DNA of 64,000 bases from Chloroflexi bacterium HGW-Chloroflexi-10 (GCA_002840755.1 PHBZ01000001.1:310001-374000); one strand, 5' to 3'; positions 43,499 through 52,427 are shown, counted from the first letter of the stretch. The notes: generated by a model not told the origin, from the letters alone. Made by a program: numbers and translations.

Positions 43499-44362
43499 TT
43501 AATCCGCGTTGGCTGCGGCAGGTTTCTTAAAGAGTCTCATAAGTAAATGGAATATCCCGCCTAAAGGCGCTACAATCCAGGAGGCCAGACCGTTGATCAG
43601 AGAAAAACCTTGCCCAAGCCAGATCAATACCGGGCGGAAAAAGCGCATAAAAGGTAGATGAGCATATGCCAGACACAGCGCAAGTGTGGCGATGGAGATC
43701 CCAAAACGGGCCCAGTCACTGAACTCGATATGAGCAAGTTCTTCTAACAGTATCTCTATACCGATATTGAGAACCAGGATATAGGCGGCTGTTTTAAGGA
43801 TTGGTTCTTTTTCCACCACATAACTGAAGATGCCGGCGGCAAAGCGCATCACCAGAATACCGATAGCCACACCCAGCATGACGATTAAAATATGGTCGGA
43901 TAATGATACCGCGGCTACTACATTATCCAGACTGAAAGCTAGATCCATTAATTCCACATTCATCACTGTCAGCCAGAAACCGTTCTGTTTCACGGTGCGC
44001 ATGGCATCGTCCTCGCTGCCTTCATGGCCGGGTGCGCCCAGGTCGTCCAGTGCAAGTCGAATGAGATAAGCAGCGCCGATCAATTTCAACCAGGGATTGC
44101 GGATGATAACGCTTGCCAGCAACAGCATGATACCGCGACCGGCATAAGCGCCTATCAATCCAACACGCAAGGCAGCCAGGCGCTGCATTCCCAGGGCCTT
44201 ATCCAATCTATGACCCAGTTTACCTATCCATTTCGGCCAGGGAATGGGTTCGTGTTCAGGGAGACGCGCGACCATTGCCCCTAATATAGCTGCGTTATCA
44301 ATGGAAAGAATGCCTTCTAGAAAAATTAATTGTATGATGATGACAATTACTGACCAGTCCAC
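43499..44362 (-). CDS. TerC-family integral membrane protein
   Basis: GTG 44362 lies seven bases after AAAGGAG; a longer frame to 44404 has no site. The 287-residue protein has TerC features: IQLIFLEGILSIDNAAILGAM with the metal-site Asp-Asn, ELMDLAFSLDNVVAAV, and about seven helices; C-terminal tail basic. TerC/Alx proteins export Mn2+ or act in tellurium/pH stress; in some bacteria they metalate secreted proteins. It is alone on the minus strand. Confidence 0.87.
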   Translation of the reverse strand: MDWSVIVIIIQLIFLEGILSIDNAAILGAMVARLPEHEPIPWPKWIGKLGHRLDKALGMQRLAALRVGLIGAYAGRGIMLLLASVIIRNPWLKLIGAAYLIRLALDDLGAPGHEGSEDDAMRTVKQNGFWLTVMNVELMDLAFSLDNVVAAVSLSDHILIVMLGVAIGILVMRFAAGIFSYVVEKEPILKTAAYILVLNIGIEILLEELAHIEFSDWARFGISIATLALCLAYAHLPFMRFFRPVLIWLGQGFSLINGLASWIVAPLGGIFHLLMRLFKKPAAANAD

Positions 44363-44746
44363 AGTAAACTCCTTTAATTTTGAGATTAAGAACTTGAAAT
44401 TCAACCACGCAGGTATGATACGGGATTAATGGGTCGAATTTGCATTTATTTTGCTGTATTTAAAGAATGATGGGATGTTTAGTTTTGTTATACCACCAGC
44501 TTTATACTTTTAGTTCAAAATTAAGTAAGTTGTCGAAAGATGGAGGATGAAGGTCACTCAAGCCGGGTGACCATAAGATAGGTGGGAAGGGATTTATTAA
44601 TGATATTTTCCCAGTTTGTGAAGATAAAATGTAAATACTGAGAAAAAAAGCTCCATTTAATCTGATTATGGATTATTTGGATGTAAATCATAATAAAATT
44701 TGTGAAATTTGGTTCAAAAACAGGATACTTGTCGGACAATTGCTTA

Positions 44747-44775
44747 TTGACTCTCATTTTGGGCTTTGCTATACT
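44747..44775 (+). promoter_or_regulatory. Strong promoter upstream of the GNAT-like gene
   Basis: TTGACT (44747-44752) and TATACT (44770-44775) are 17 bases apart. The core is 23/31 identical to the fdrA promoter at 45932. A perfect TTGTC-G-GACAA palindrome (44729-44739) lies just upstream. The 598-base gap before the gene (44363-44960) holds no other coding frame I can support. Confidence 0.72.
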
Positions 44776-44843
44776 GATAAGGTGCTTGCCATTATTATCC
44801 GTAGAAAATTGAGAGTATTTATATAAAAACATTATTGGCTTGC

Positions 44844-44877
44844 CCCGTTGCATTATAGATTTGCAATGGGATTTTTT
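44844..44877 (+). terminator. Intrinsic terminator inside the leader (attenuator or sRNA end)
   Basis: CCCGTTGCA (44844-44852) pairs with TGCAATGGG (44862-44870), followed by ATTTTTT. It lies about 70 bases after the predicted start of transcription and about 85 bases before the GNAT-like gene, so it can attenuate the leader or end a short RNA of about 95 bases. GCTTGCC occurs twice between start and hairpin. Confidence 0.6.
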
Positions 44878-44960
44878 ACTTGTCAGCTAACCGGAGTTTT
44901 TGTGAGAAGCTCAGGTTCACCCTTAGGAATGCCCATCTATTTATTATTGAGGAGTAAAAA

Positions 44961-45686
44961 ATGAAAATAACACCCCCAGTACCAGTTTCTGTAGATAAAA
45001 TGACCATTGACGTATCCGAAATTGAAGGTTTGTTACAGGCGCCGCCCATGAATCTACCGGCGTGGCAGGATGCATCCTTCTTGTTGGGCGATGGCCGCAC
45101 CATGTTTATCCGCTCCATGACTGATCAAGATGTTCCCATGCTGTTGGATTTCATGAAACTTGTTATGCAGGAAGAAAAAGATTTTTATGATATCGTTGGC
45201 GCCCGTGTTTATGCTGAAATTCTTGGTGTAAAACGCAAGCGTTTAAAGGACCCCTTCACCCTCTTAGGTTTAATTGATGGTGAGTTTGTGGGTTTTGCCA
45301 ATGGGCGTTTCATGAATAAAGAAATTGCCCTCAGCCTGCATACCATGGCCTTCTCTCGCCGCGGCAAAGTGGGTTGGGCAATGTATTACGCCAAAACCTA
45401 CTATGCTCTCGAAGTCTGCAAAGCCAATCAGTGGTGGTCCACCTTTGAAAGCTACAATGGCTGGCGCATGGCCGGTTTAGCCATGGCTCAACCGACATTA
45501 CCCTGGCCAGAATATCAACACGAGTTGGGCGGCGCCAAGATTTACTATGTAAATCAGGATTCCTGGAATGCCAGCCTCAAGGGTTGGCTACCGAACTATA
45601 TCGGCAACGATATGGACTTCAACCCAACCGACGAAGTGCGCAAAGCCAATGAAGTAATGCGCATGCCGGATAAATTGGAACTCTAA
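44961..45686 (+). CDS. GNAT-like protein of unknown substrate
   Basis: The 241-residue protein starts at ATG 44961 after TTGAGGAG. From about residue 35 it reads like a GNAT fold (GRTMFIRSMTDQDVPMLLDF, then TLLGLIDGEFVGFANGRFM and SLHTMAFSRRGKVGWAMYY), but it lacks a normal Q/R-x-x-G-x-G/A loop, and the C terminus (EYQHELGGAKIYYV, NPTDEVRKANEVMRMP) is unlike common acetyltransferases. The promoter matches that of the adjacent fdrA operon, so it is probably part of the same pathway. A role in processing a ring-opened amine or amino acid is only a guess. A hairpin (45703-45730) follows it. Confidence 0.5.
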   Translation: MKITPPVPVSVDKMTIDVSEIEGLLQAPPMNLPAWQDASFLLGDGRTMFIRSMTDQDVPMLLDFMKLVMQEEKDFYDIVGARVYAEILGVKRKRLKDPFTLLGLIDGEFVGFANGRFMNKEIALSLHTMAFSRRGKVGWAMYYAKTYYALEVCKANQWWSTFESYNGWRMAGLAMAQPTLPWPEYQHELGGAKIYYVNQDSWNASLKGWLPNYIGNDMDFNPTDEVRKANEVMRMPDKLEL

Positions 45687-45702
45687 TAAAACCCGATAAT
45701 CT

Positions 45703-45730
45703 GGATGGATCGGGGTTTCCTGATCCATCC
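45703..45730 (+). terminator. Stem-loop after the GNAT-like gene
   Basis: GGATGGATC (45703-45711) pairs with GATCCATCC (45722-45730). An alternative pairing AACCCGAT with ATCGGGGTT overlaps it. There is no U-tract. Confidence 0.5.
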
Positions 45731-45908
45731 GTATTACTGTAGTTCAAATTAGCGGTATTCAATACGCAGAATAATTTTCTAAATAAATACATAAAATTGT
45801 TTTTACCCTGATTTCGGTTAGCTGAACACTCACATTATCGGTAGTACATTAACAGCATTCCATTAAAAATAAAAAGGTTGGCATCTGGCCGGATTTTAAA
45901 AAAAACCT

Positions 45909-45934
45909 CAACTTGAGAAATTTTTCTCAAGTTG
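45909..45934 (+). promoter_or_regulatory. Perfect 12-bp palindromic operator over the fdrA -35 box
   Basis: CAACTTGAGAAA (45909-45920) and TTTCTCAAGTTG (45923-45934) are perfect inverted repeats with two bases between. The right arm overlaps the first three bases of the -35 box. The size and position suit a dimeric repressor. A second pair of inverted arms GGTTGGCAT (45876-45884) and ATGCCAACC (46000-46008) flanks the whole promoter. Confidence 0.65.
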
Positions 45935-45960
45935 ACTCCCCGATCTGGATTCGCTATACT
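45932..45960 (+). promoter_or_regulatory. Promoter of the fdrA-like catabolic operon
   Basis: TTGACT (45932-45937) and TATACT (45955-45960) with an ideal 17-base spacing. The start of transcription would be near 45967, leaving a leader of about 240 bases before fdrA. The leader has several weak hairpins (ACTTGT/ACAAGT near 45972-45986; ACGAA/TTCGT near 46151-46175) but no riboswitch class I recognise. The 521-base gap 45687-46207 carries no supported gene. Confidence 0.75.
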
Positions 45961-46207
45961 GAATTTGAAAGACTTGTCTAACAAGTTCCCCTCAACCAAA
46001 TGCCAACCGGCTTAGGTTTCCATAAACCAATCGTAAGATTGATTTTTATTGTCCCCTAAAAAGAGCTGTTTTGAAAAGAGCTCTAAAAAGTTATTTCTGA
46101 ATAACCAAATGTTTATTGTGAAGCAGAAGTTAAAAACGAAATGATAAGTACGAAAGCATGGTATTGCCGTTCGTTTTGTTTGTCTGCGAAAATCCAGGAG
46201 GTAAGAA

Positions 46208-47938
46208 ATGGCAGTTATAAAAGCAGAGATCAGGTCAGGTTCTTATTTTGACTCAGCTGTGCTCATGCAATTACAGCGCTCTATGGCCCAATTGGAAGGC
46301 ATTCAGGACGCTGGAGTTGTGATGGGTACAGAAGATAATAAAGAAATTTTGGCGCATATAGATTTATTGAGCCCGGAAGTAAAAGCCGCCAGGCCGGATG
46401 ATATGGTCGTTGTAGTTCGTGCTGATACAGAAGCTGCGGCGACAGAAGCTTTGGGCAAAGTTGAAGAATTACTTACCCGCAAGAAAGCCAATGTAGACCA
46501 GGTAAAACGTCCCAAGAGTGTTGAGGCAGCCGTCGAAATGCTTCCGGATGCCAGTTGGGTGCTTATTTCGGTCGCGGGTCGTTTTGCAGCCGGTGTAGCT
46601 CGTCAGGCATTGGCTTTAGGTAAACATGTATTCCTCTTTAGTGACAATGTGTCGGTTGAAGAGGAAATTTCTTTAAAGAAGGAAGCAGCCGAAAGAGGTT
46701 TGCTTGTAATGGGCCCGGATTGCGGTACCGCAATGATCAGTGGAATTGGGTTGGGTTTTGCCAACAAAATTCGCAAGGGACCTATTGGTGTGGTTGCTGC
46801 TGCTGGAACTGGTTTGCAGCAGGTGACTACCCGTATCCACCAGTTAGGCAGTGGAATTACCCACGGAATTGGTACCGGTGGACGAGACTTGAAAGACGCC
46901 GTTGGTGCAGCGACTTTTCTGATGGCCTTGGATGTGTTGGCGCGTGATCCTGAAACGAAAGTGATTACATTGGTTTCCAAACCACCCGCGCCAGCTGTAG
47001 CTGAAAAGGTGATTCACAAAGCCCGTCAGATCAATAAGCCAGTAGTAATCAATTTCATTGCTCGCAAACCAACCACACGCCGGGAAGGCAATCTGTTTTT
47101 TGCTACCGGTATGGATGATGCCGCCGCGCTTTCTGTGGAGCTGGCAGCCAATCCCCCGGATCTGAGTGTAGGTGATGATTTACCCGTGAAGAAATTTGCT
47201 TCCGGGCAGCGATATTTCCGTGGTTTATTTTCTGGTGGCACATTGGCCTATGAGGCTCAATTCCTGCTTGAGGAATATGTGGGTCAGGTATTGGCCAATG
47301 CTCCTATTAAAAAAGAAAACCAACTCAAAGATTCACTTAAAAGCGAAGCCAATTGTATTGTGGATCTCGGTGAAGATGAGTTTACCGTTGGCCGTTTGCA
47401 CCCGATGATGGACAATGAATTGCGTGTTCGCCGCCTCCTGGAAGAATCCAGGGACCCCGAAGTGGCCGTCATTATGCTGGATGTGGTCATTGGTTTTGGC
47501 TCTCATCCGGACCCGGCCAGCGAACTGGCCCCGGCTGTTGCCAAGGCCAAAGCCGAAGCGGAAAAAGCAGGCCGTTATCTGGAAGTGGTCGTAGTGGCTA
47601 CCGGTACAGATTTAGATCCACAGAACCTGGATAATCAGGTGGCACAAATGCGCGCTGCCGGTGCCTGGGTGTCTTCGAGTAATGAGGATGTTGTTCGCAG
47701 AGCAGGAAGTATTCTGCGGGCTTTAAACCAGGAAGTAGAAGCGGAAGCAGTATTTACTCCGGTTGACCTGGGTACCCTGAAAAAAGAATTAATGGCAATC
47801 AATGTTGGTCTTGAATCGTTTGCCGAAAATCTGACGGCCCAGGGAACGCCTGTAGTCCATGTGGATTGGCGTCCTGCAGCGGGTGGTAATGAAAAATTGG
47901 CAGCTATACTCGAAAGAATGAAAAAATTTAATGGTTAA
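46208..47938 (+). CDS. fdrA: FdrA/AllF-like acyl-CoA-synthetase-fold subunit (oxamate carbamoyltransferase type)
   Basis: The 576-residue protein matches FdrA (E. coli AllF): N-terminal regulatory-like region, a succinyl-CoA-synthetase-alpha-like Rossmann domain with VVAAAGTGLQQVTTRIHQLG and GIGTGGRDLKDAVG, and a beta-like C-terminal domain (VAVIMLDVVIGFGSHPDPA). AllF works with AllG and AllH in oxamate carbamoyltransferase: oxalurate + Pi gives oxamate + carbamoyl phosphate, the last energy-yielding step of anaerobic ureide use. The start ATG has AGGAGG. It is the first gene of the island; AllG follows after 60 bases. AllH is absent here, so the substrate may differ. Confidence 0.83.
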   Translation: MAVIKAEIRSGSYFDSAVLMQLQRSMAQLEGIQDAGVVMGTEDNKEILAHIDLLSPEVKAARPDDMVVVVRADTEAAATEALGKVEELLTRKKANVDQVKRPKSVEAAVEMLPDASWVLISVAGRFAAGVARQALALGKHVFLFSDNVSVEEEISLKKEAAERGLLVMGPDCGTAMISGIGLGFANKIRKGPIGVVAAAGTGLQQVTTRIHQLGSGITHGIGTGGRDLKDAVGAATFLMALDVLARDPETKVITLVSKPPAPAVAEKVIHKARQINKPVVINFIARKPTTRREGNLFFATGMDDAAALSVELAANPPDLSVGDDLPVKKFASGQRYFRGLFSGGTLAYEAQFLLEEYVGQVLANAPIKKENQLKDSLKSEANCIVDLGEDEFTVGRLHPMMDNELRVRRLLEESRDPEVAVIMLDVVIGFGSHPDPASELAPAVAKAKAEAEKAGRYLEVVVVATGTDLDPQNLDNQVAQMRAAGAWVSSSNEDVVRRAGSILRALNQEVEAEAVFTPVDLGTLKKELMAINVGLESFAENLTAQGTPVVHVDWRPAAGGNEKLAAILERMKKFNG

Positions 47939-47998
47939 TTTCACCGTTAATATTGATTCGTGTGAACAAGTTTTGATAGTCCTTAATAGGAGTGAAAA

Positions 47999-49246
47999 AT
48001 GACGATAAATATTAATCAAGCAAACCAAAAAGCCGTGGAAGCCTTTATGGAAGCCCGACCGGTTCTGGTGGGTGTTGCAAAAGCGATTGATGTAATTCCC
48101 GGTATGCATAAGAACCTGTTTTTACATGCTGGCCCTCCCGTAACCTGGGAACGCATGGCCGGTCCGGTACGTGGTGCGATGATTGGTGCGATGATCTTCG
48201 AAGGCCGTGCCAAAACAGCATCCGAAGCGGAAGCGATTTTAACCAGCGGCACAATTGAGTTTGCGCCCTGCCATCATTTCGATTCAACTGGACCAATGGC
48301 GGGTGTGATGTCACCCTCTATGATGGTGTATATTGTTGAGAACAAAACCAATGGATATAAAGCCTTTTCTGGTTTGAACGAAGGTCGAGGTAAGGTCTTG
48401 CGTATGGGCGCATACAGTGATGAAGTTATTGCCCGTATGCAGTGGTTGAATGATGTTCTCGGACCGGTAGTGGATACAGCTTTAAAGGAAATGGGTGGGG
48501 TCGATATCCGTACATTGTTGTCCAAAGCACTGCACATGGGTGATGATGGGCACAACCGTTTGGATGCTGCTTCACTGCTTTATACCAATTTGTTGGCTCC
48601 TTATATTGCGAAAAATGCAAAAGATGCAGCCACATCCTCTGAAGTGATTAAGTTCCTCGGCGAGAACGCACTTTCAATTCTCAACCCGGTAATGGCTGGT
48701 TGTAAAACCATGACCATGGCTGGACACAATATTGAAGGTTCCACCATTGTCACAACCATGTGCCGCAATGGTACCGATTGGGGTATTCGTGTCAGTGGGT
48801 TGGGTGACCAGTGGTTCACTGCACCGTCGCCAATTGTTAAAGCCTTATATTTTCCGGGATTTACCGAAAAAGATGCCAATCCGGATATTGGAGACAGTGT
48901 CATTACCGAAACATCCGGTATCGGTGGTTTTGCAATGGCCTCTGCCCCGGCTCTGGTCACCTTTATCGGGGGCACACCGCAGGATGCTATTAATACAACC
49001 CTGGATATGTACCAGATTACATTTGGTGAACATAAACATTTCACTATTCCTTTCCTGGATTTTCGTGGAACCCCAACCGGTGTGGATATCCGCAAAGTGG
49101 TTGAATTGTCAATGACACCACGGGTTAATACCGGTGTAGCGCATAAAGATCCGGGCGTTGGTCAGGTTGGTGCTGGTGTCGTCAGTGCTCCGATGAAAGT
49201 ATTTGAAGATGCACTGGTTGCTTTTGCAGAAAAATATGGCATCTAG
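47999..49246 (+). CDS. AllG/YlbE-like DUF1116 protein
   Basis: The 415-residue protein is a DUF1116 (YlbE) family member: NQKAVEAFMEARPVLVGVAKA at the start, FLHAGPPVTWERMAGPVRGA, HHFDSTGPMAGVMSPSMMVY, and NVAH-like GVAHKDPGVGQVGAGVV at the end. In E. coli the family is AllG, a subunit of oxamate carbamoyltransferase. Start ATG with AGGAG. It lies between FdrA and the double cyclase, all on one strand with short gaps. Confidence 0.85.
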   Translation: MTININQANQKAVEAFMEARPVLVGVAKAIDVIPGMHKNLFLHAGPPVTWERMAGPVRGAMIGAMIFEGRAKTASEAEAILTSGTIEFAPCHHFDSTGPMAGVMSPSMMVYIVENKTNGYKAFSGLNEGRGKVLRMGAYSDEVIARMQWLNDVLGPVVDTALKEMGGVDIRTLLSKALHMGDDGHNRLDAASLLYTNLLAPYIAKNAKDAATSSEVIKFLGENALSILNPVMAGCKTMTMAGHNIEGSTIVTTMCRNGTDWGIRVSGLGDQWFTAPSPIVKALYFPGFTEKDANPDIGDSVITETSGIGGFAMASAPALVTFIGGTPQDAINTTLDMYQITFGEHKHFTIPFLDFRGTPTGVDIRKVVELSMTPRVNTGVAHKDPGVGQVGAGVVSAPMKVFEDALVAFAEKYGI

Positions 49247-49279
49247 GATGCCTTATAGAAAGTATTAATGGGAGGTAGT

Positions 49280-50950
49280 ATGGATCGAGAACGTTTTGTT
49301 AAGATGATGGCGGAAGCCAAAATGTTTGATCTCACACAGGATTGCAGCATTTTTACCCCACCTTTTCCCGGTGATAAATCATTAGAGGTACATTTCTTCA
49401 AACGCGTTACCGGCGCGTATGGTGGCGGCGCAGGTGCCAACGGTCAGATTTTGAATTGGAGCAACTCTGTGGGTACCCATTTGGTAGGCGAAACAGCTTA
49501 TCATTCCGGTGGTCGCGCAATTTCTGATATTTCATTAAAAGATTTAAGCGGTGTTGGTGTAGTAGCCGATATCTCCGCTCTGGTTGGAGATTATGATCTG
49601 TATACACCCGAGATGATCGAATCGGTTGTAAAAGTTAAAGAAGGCGATGTGTTGATCATCAACACTGGTTACAACCGCTACTCTTGGGACCGGCCAGATG
49701 TGTTCAATGAAAAAGCACAGGGCGGTGTAGAGTCCAAAGAATTTGGTTTTCTGGTTCGCCATCCCGGCCCATCACCGGAATTTTTCCAATGGGTAATGGA
49801 TAAGAAATTGAAATGGGTAGGCGTGGATTGCGGTACTGCTGAACATCCGATGAATACACCTATCCGTCGCTTACATGAGAATGAATTTAAAAAAGCTGAA
49901 GCAAAACTGGTAGCAAAATACGGCAAAACCTGGGACGAAATGTTCCCACAGGATTGGTACTATGAAATGACTCATGTTACCATGCCGAAAAACCATGTGC
50001 TCTTTGTGGAATCGATTGTCGGTCAGGTAAATGAGCTCAAGAATCAACGTGCCTGGCTTACTGTACAACCAATCCCATTCATGGAAGTGGAAAGCGCCTG
50101 GGCGCGTGTCGTGGCTTATCAGGCTCCCACCTGGATGAAAGAAGATGAGTTCTATGCTGAAATGGAAAAGGCAGTCATGTTTGATATGTCGGTTCCTTTC
50201 AGTGTTCGCTCACCCCAGTGGGCAAACTATGAACCACTCACAGTGAAATATTTCAAACGTGTAGGTGGAGCTCATTACGGTATGGCCCGCAATGGTTCGA
50301 TCTGTAATGCTTCTATTCATCTGGCTACCCATATGGATGGAGAAAAACACTTTTATCCCAATGGGCGTTCCATTGGGCAGACGCCATTGGAAGAGTGGGT
50401 TGGCCCCGGCGTGATTGCTGATATCTCCCATCTGGTGAGTAATTCCAGTGTGTATACCCCCGAAATGATTGAATCGGTGGTGGATGTACACGAAGGCGAT
50501 ATCCTGGTGATCAAAACCGGTTGGTACAAATTTGGCTGGATGAGTGAGGATTCGGATGAATTTCGCTATATGATCAAGCACCCAGGTCCGTCTCCTGATT
50601 TTGCCGTGTGGGCAGCCGAGAAGAAGATCAAATGGATCGGTGTAGATTGCGTGGCCGCGGACCATCCGATGAATACTATTCAACGTATCTGGCATCCCAA
50701 GACCTTTGAAGAGGCCAATCAAAAATTGATTAAAGATTTCGGCAAAGACTGGGACGAAATGTATCCATTAGATCATTTCTATCAGGATATGCATCTCAAT
50801 CTCTTCCCCAAGAAGATTGTGCATGCCGAAAATCTCGGTTTACAATTGGGTGAAGCTACCAGTGGCCGTTATTACATTGGTTGTTATCTGCAAAAAGGCA
50901 TGGAAATCGAATCCATGTGGGGCCGTTTCGTAGCCTTCAAAGAAGGATAA
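49280..50950 (+). CDS. Double cyclase-family metal-dependent hydrolase, first half degenerate
   Basis: ATG 49280 after GGGAGGT gives 556 residues made of two homologous halves (about 1-278 and 295-556), each with TPEMIESVV, KHPGPSP/RHPGPSP and VGVDCGTAEHPMNT-like or IGVDCVAADHPMNT motifs. The family (PF04199) includes isatin hydrolase and kynurenine formamidase, metal enzymes opening amides or lactams. In the second half the metal motif is intact: H347, H351, D353, H357 (HLATHMDGEKHF). In the first half the same place reads SVGTHLVGETAYH (63-75): the first His is Ser, the Asp is Val. So one half is probably catalytic and the other structural or ligand-binding. It follows AllG by 33 bases; likely the ring-opening hydrolase. 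Confidence 0.83.
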   Translation: MDRERFVKMMAEAKMFDLTQDCSIFTPPFPGDKSLEVHFFKRVTGAYGGGAGANGQILNWSNSVGTHLVGETAYHSGGRAISDISLKDLSGVGVVADISALVGDYDLYTPEMIESVVKVKEGDVLIINTGYNRYSWDRPDVFNEKAQGGVESKEFGFLVRHPGPSPEFFQWVMDKKLKWVGVDCGTAEHPMNTPIRRLHENEFKKAEAKLVAKYGKTWDEMFPQDWYYEMTHVTMPKNHVLFVESIVGQVNELKNQRAWLTVQPIPFMEVESAWARVVAYQAPTWMKEDEFYAEMEKAVMFDMSVPFSVRSPQWANYEPLTVKYFKRVGGAHYGMARNGSICNASIHLATHMDGEKHFYPNGRSIGQTPLEEWVGPGVIADISHLVSNSSVYTPEMIESVVDVHEGDILVIKTGWYKFGWMSEDSDEFRYMIKHPGPSPDFAVWAAEKKIKWIGVDCVAADHPMNTIQRIWHPKTFEEANQKLIKDFGKDWDEMYPLDHFYQDMHLNLFPKKIVHAENLGLQLGEATSGRYYIGCYLQKGMEIESMWGRFVAFKEG

Positions 50951-50963
50951 TCGTTTATTAAAT

Positions 50964-51000
50964 TACTGCCCCTCAGGACTTGCTTTTTTGAGGGGCAGTA
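50964..51000 (+). terminator. 12-bp stem-loop after the double cyclase gene
   Basis: TACTGCCCCTCA (50964-50975) pairs perfectly with TGAGGGGCAGTA (50989-51000); the T-run lies in the loop rather than after the stem. It marks the end of the fdrA-allG-cyclase transcript. Confidence 0.55.
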
Positions 51001-51542
51001 GTCATAATTATCACGTGGTGACAGTTTGCTTTCAAAATTGGTGAAATACCATAACGATTAACAGATCTTTTGCAATCCGGTAACCGGATTTAATAAATAC
51101 CTTGATGACCGAATCATTAATTTGGTAATCAATACAGGTATAGAAAATAATCGTTTTTAATGTTTTTGTCAGTTTTGAACAATTCCGAATTGGAGAAGTG
51201 GTGCTTAATGCCCCCCCCATCGTGATCGAGATGTAGAGTTTATAAGTTCGTGAGCGAAGCTGATGATAACCTCCAAATTCTTAATACAAATTAGCAGCCA
51301 AATAATAATTTTTTAAGACTCGCTTATGTGTAACTGGCAGTAGCGTATGTCTTGTATCGATGTTCCGGTTTATTGGGACGTTATAGCGCAATTGCCCTAA
51401 TTCTCTATTCGGATCACAACCAATTCATATTTCAATTTTGAACTAGTAAAAATAAATTTTTTCACCCGCAATAAAAATGGATAAGAAATAATCTTTTGAA
51501 AGGTGTATGGTGTAAGTTTATTCACCAGGAGGTACAGTTTAC
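51001..51542 (+). other. Gene-free gap before the molybdenum hydroxylase operon
   Basis: About 540 A+T-rich bases with no supported frame. It contains a palindrome AATCCGGT-A-ACCGGATT (51074-51090). I see no clear -35/-10 pair, though the strong AGGAGG at the end (51530-51535) serves the next gene. Confidence 0.4.
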
Positions 51543-52418
51543 ATGAAGCCAGCTCCATTTGATTACTACGCCCCCACCAGTGTTGAAGAAGCTCTTGATC
51601 GTCTGACGGAACTTGGATACTCTGGTAAGGTGCTGGCTGGCGGGCAAAGTTTAATCCCGGCCATGAATTTTCGCATGGCGCGCCCGGCAGCTCTGGTTGA
51701 CCTGAACAAGGTCAAAGAATTATTTTATATCAACCCCACCACGGATGGTGGTTTGGCTATTGGCACTATGACTCGCACGAGTACGGTTGAAGAAAGCGAT
51801 ATTGTGAAACAGCGCTTCCCGGTTATTGCCGAAACTATGCCGAATATTGCCCACAAACAAATTCGTAATCGCGGCACTTTTGGCGGCGCGATAGCCCATG
51901 CCGATCCGGCTGCTCAATTACCAGCCATTGCTTTACTGCTGCGTGCGGATCTCAAAATTCTCTCTAAAAATGGAGAACGGGTGGTAAAAGCCGAAGATTT
52001 CTTCATGGGGCCTTTTATGACCGTGTTGGAACCGGAGGAAATGTTGGCAGAAGTGATTTTTCCGCCGATGGCGCCGCGTACTGGTGGCAGCTACAAACAG
52101 ATTTCCCGTCAAAAAGGCGGCTATGCTCAGGCGGCGGCGATCAGTACCGTGACTTTGGACCAGAACGATAAGGTAAAAGATGCGCGGGTGGTGTTGTTTA
52201 GTGTCGGTGAAACGGCCATTTTAACCACCAAACCTAACCAGGTATTGGCAGGGCAAAATGTAACTGCCGCAGCCATTGAAGAAGTGGCTGCTTATATCGC
52301 CAAGAACGAATGCGACCCGGGTACCGATATTCATGGTACAGAAGAATATCGCCGCAACCTGGTGCATGTGCTGGTGCGGCGTTCATTATCCGAAGCCGTT
52401 GAACGGGCAAAGAAGTAG
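51543..52418 (+). CDS. Molybdenum hydroxylase FAD-binding subunit (XdhB/CoxM type)
   Basis: The 291-residue protein is a CoxM/XdhB-type FAD subunit: FDYYAPTSVEEALDRL, AGGQSLIPAMNFRMARP (FAD motif 1), RNRGTFGGAIAHADPAAQLP (FAD motif 2) and a CO-dehydrogenase flavin C-terminal domain. It passes electrons from the 2Fe-2S subunit to NAD+ or another acceptor. Order here is FAD, 2Fe-2S, Mo as in cutMSL/ndh-like operons. Start ATG has AGGAGG. Confidence 0.9.
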   Translation: MKPAPFDYYAPTSVEEALDRLTELGYSGKVLAGGQSLIPAMNFRMARPAALVDLNKVKELFYINPTTDGGLAIGTMTRTSTVEESDIVKQRFPVIAETMPNIAHKQIRNRGTFGGAIAHADPAAQLPAIALLLRADLKILSKNGERVVKAEDFFMGPFMTVLEPEEMLAEVIFPPMAPRTGGSYKQISRQKGGYAQAAAISTVTLDQNDKVKDARVVLFSVGETAILTTKPNQVLAGQNVTAAAIEEVAAYIAKNECDPGTDIHGTEEYRRNLVHVLVRRSLSEAVERAKK

Positions 52419-52427
52419 GAGAAACCA

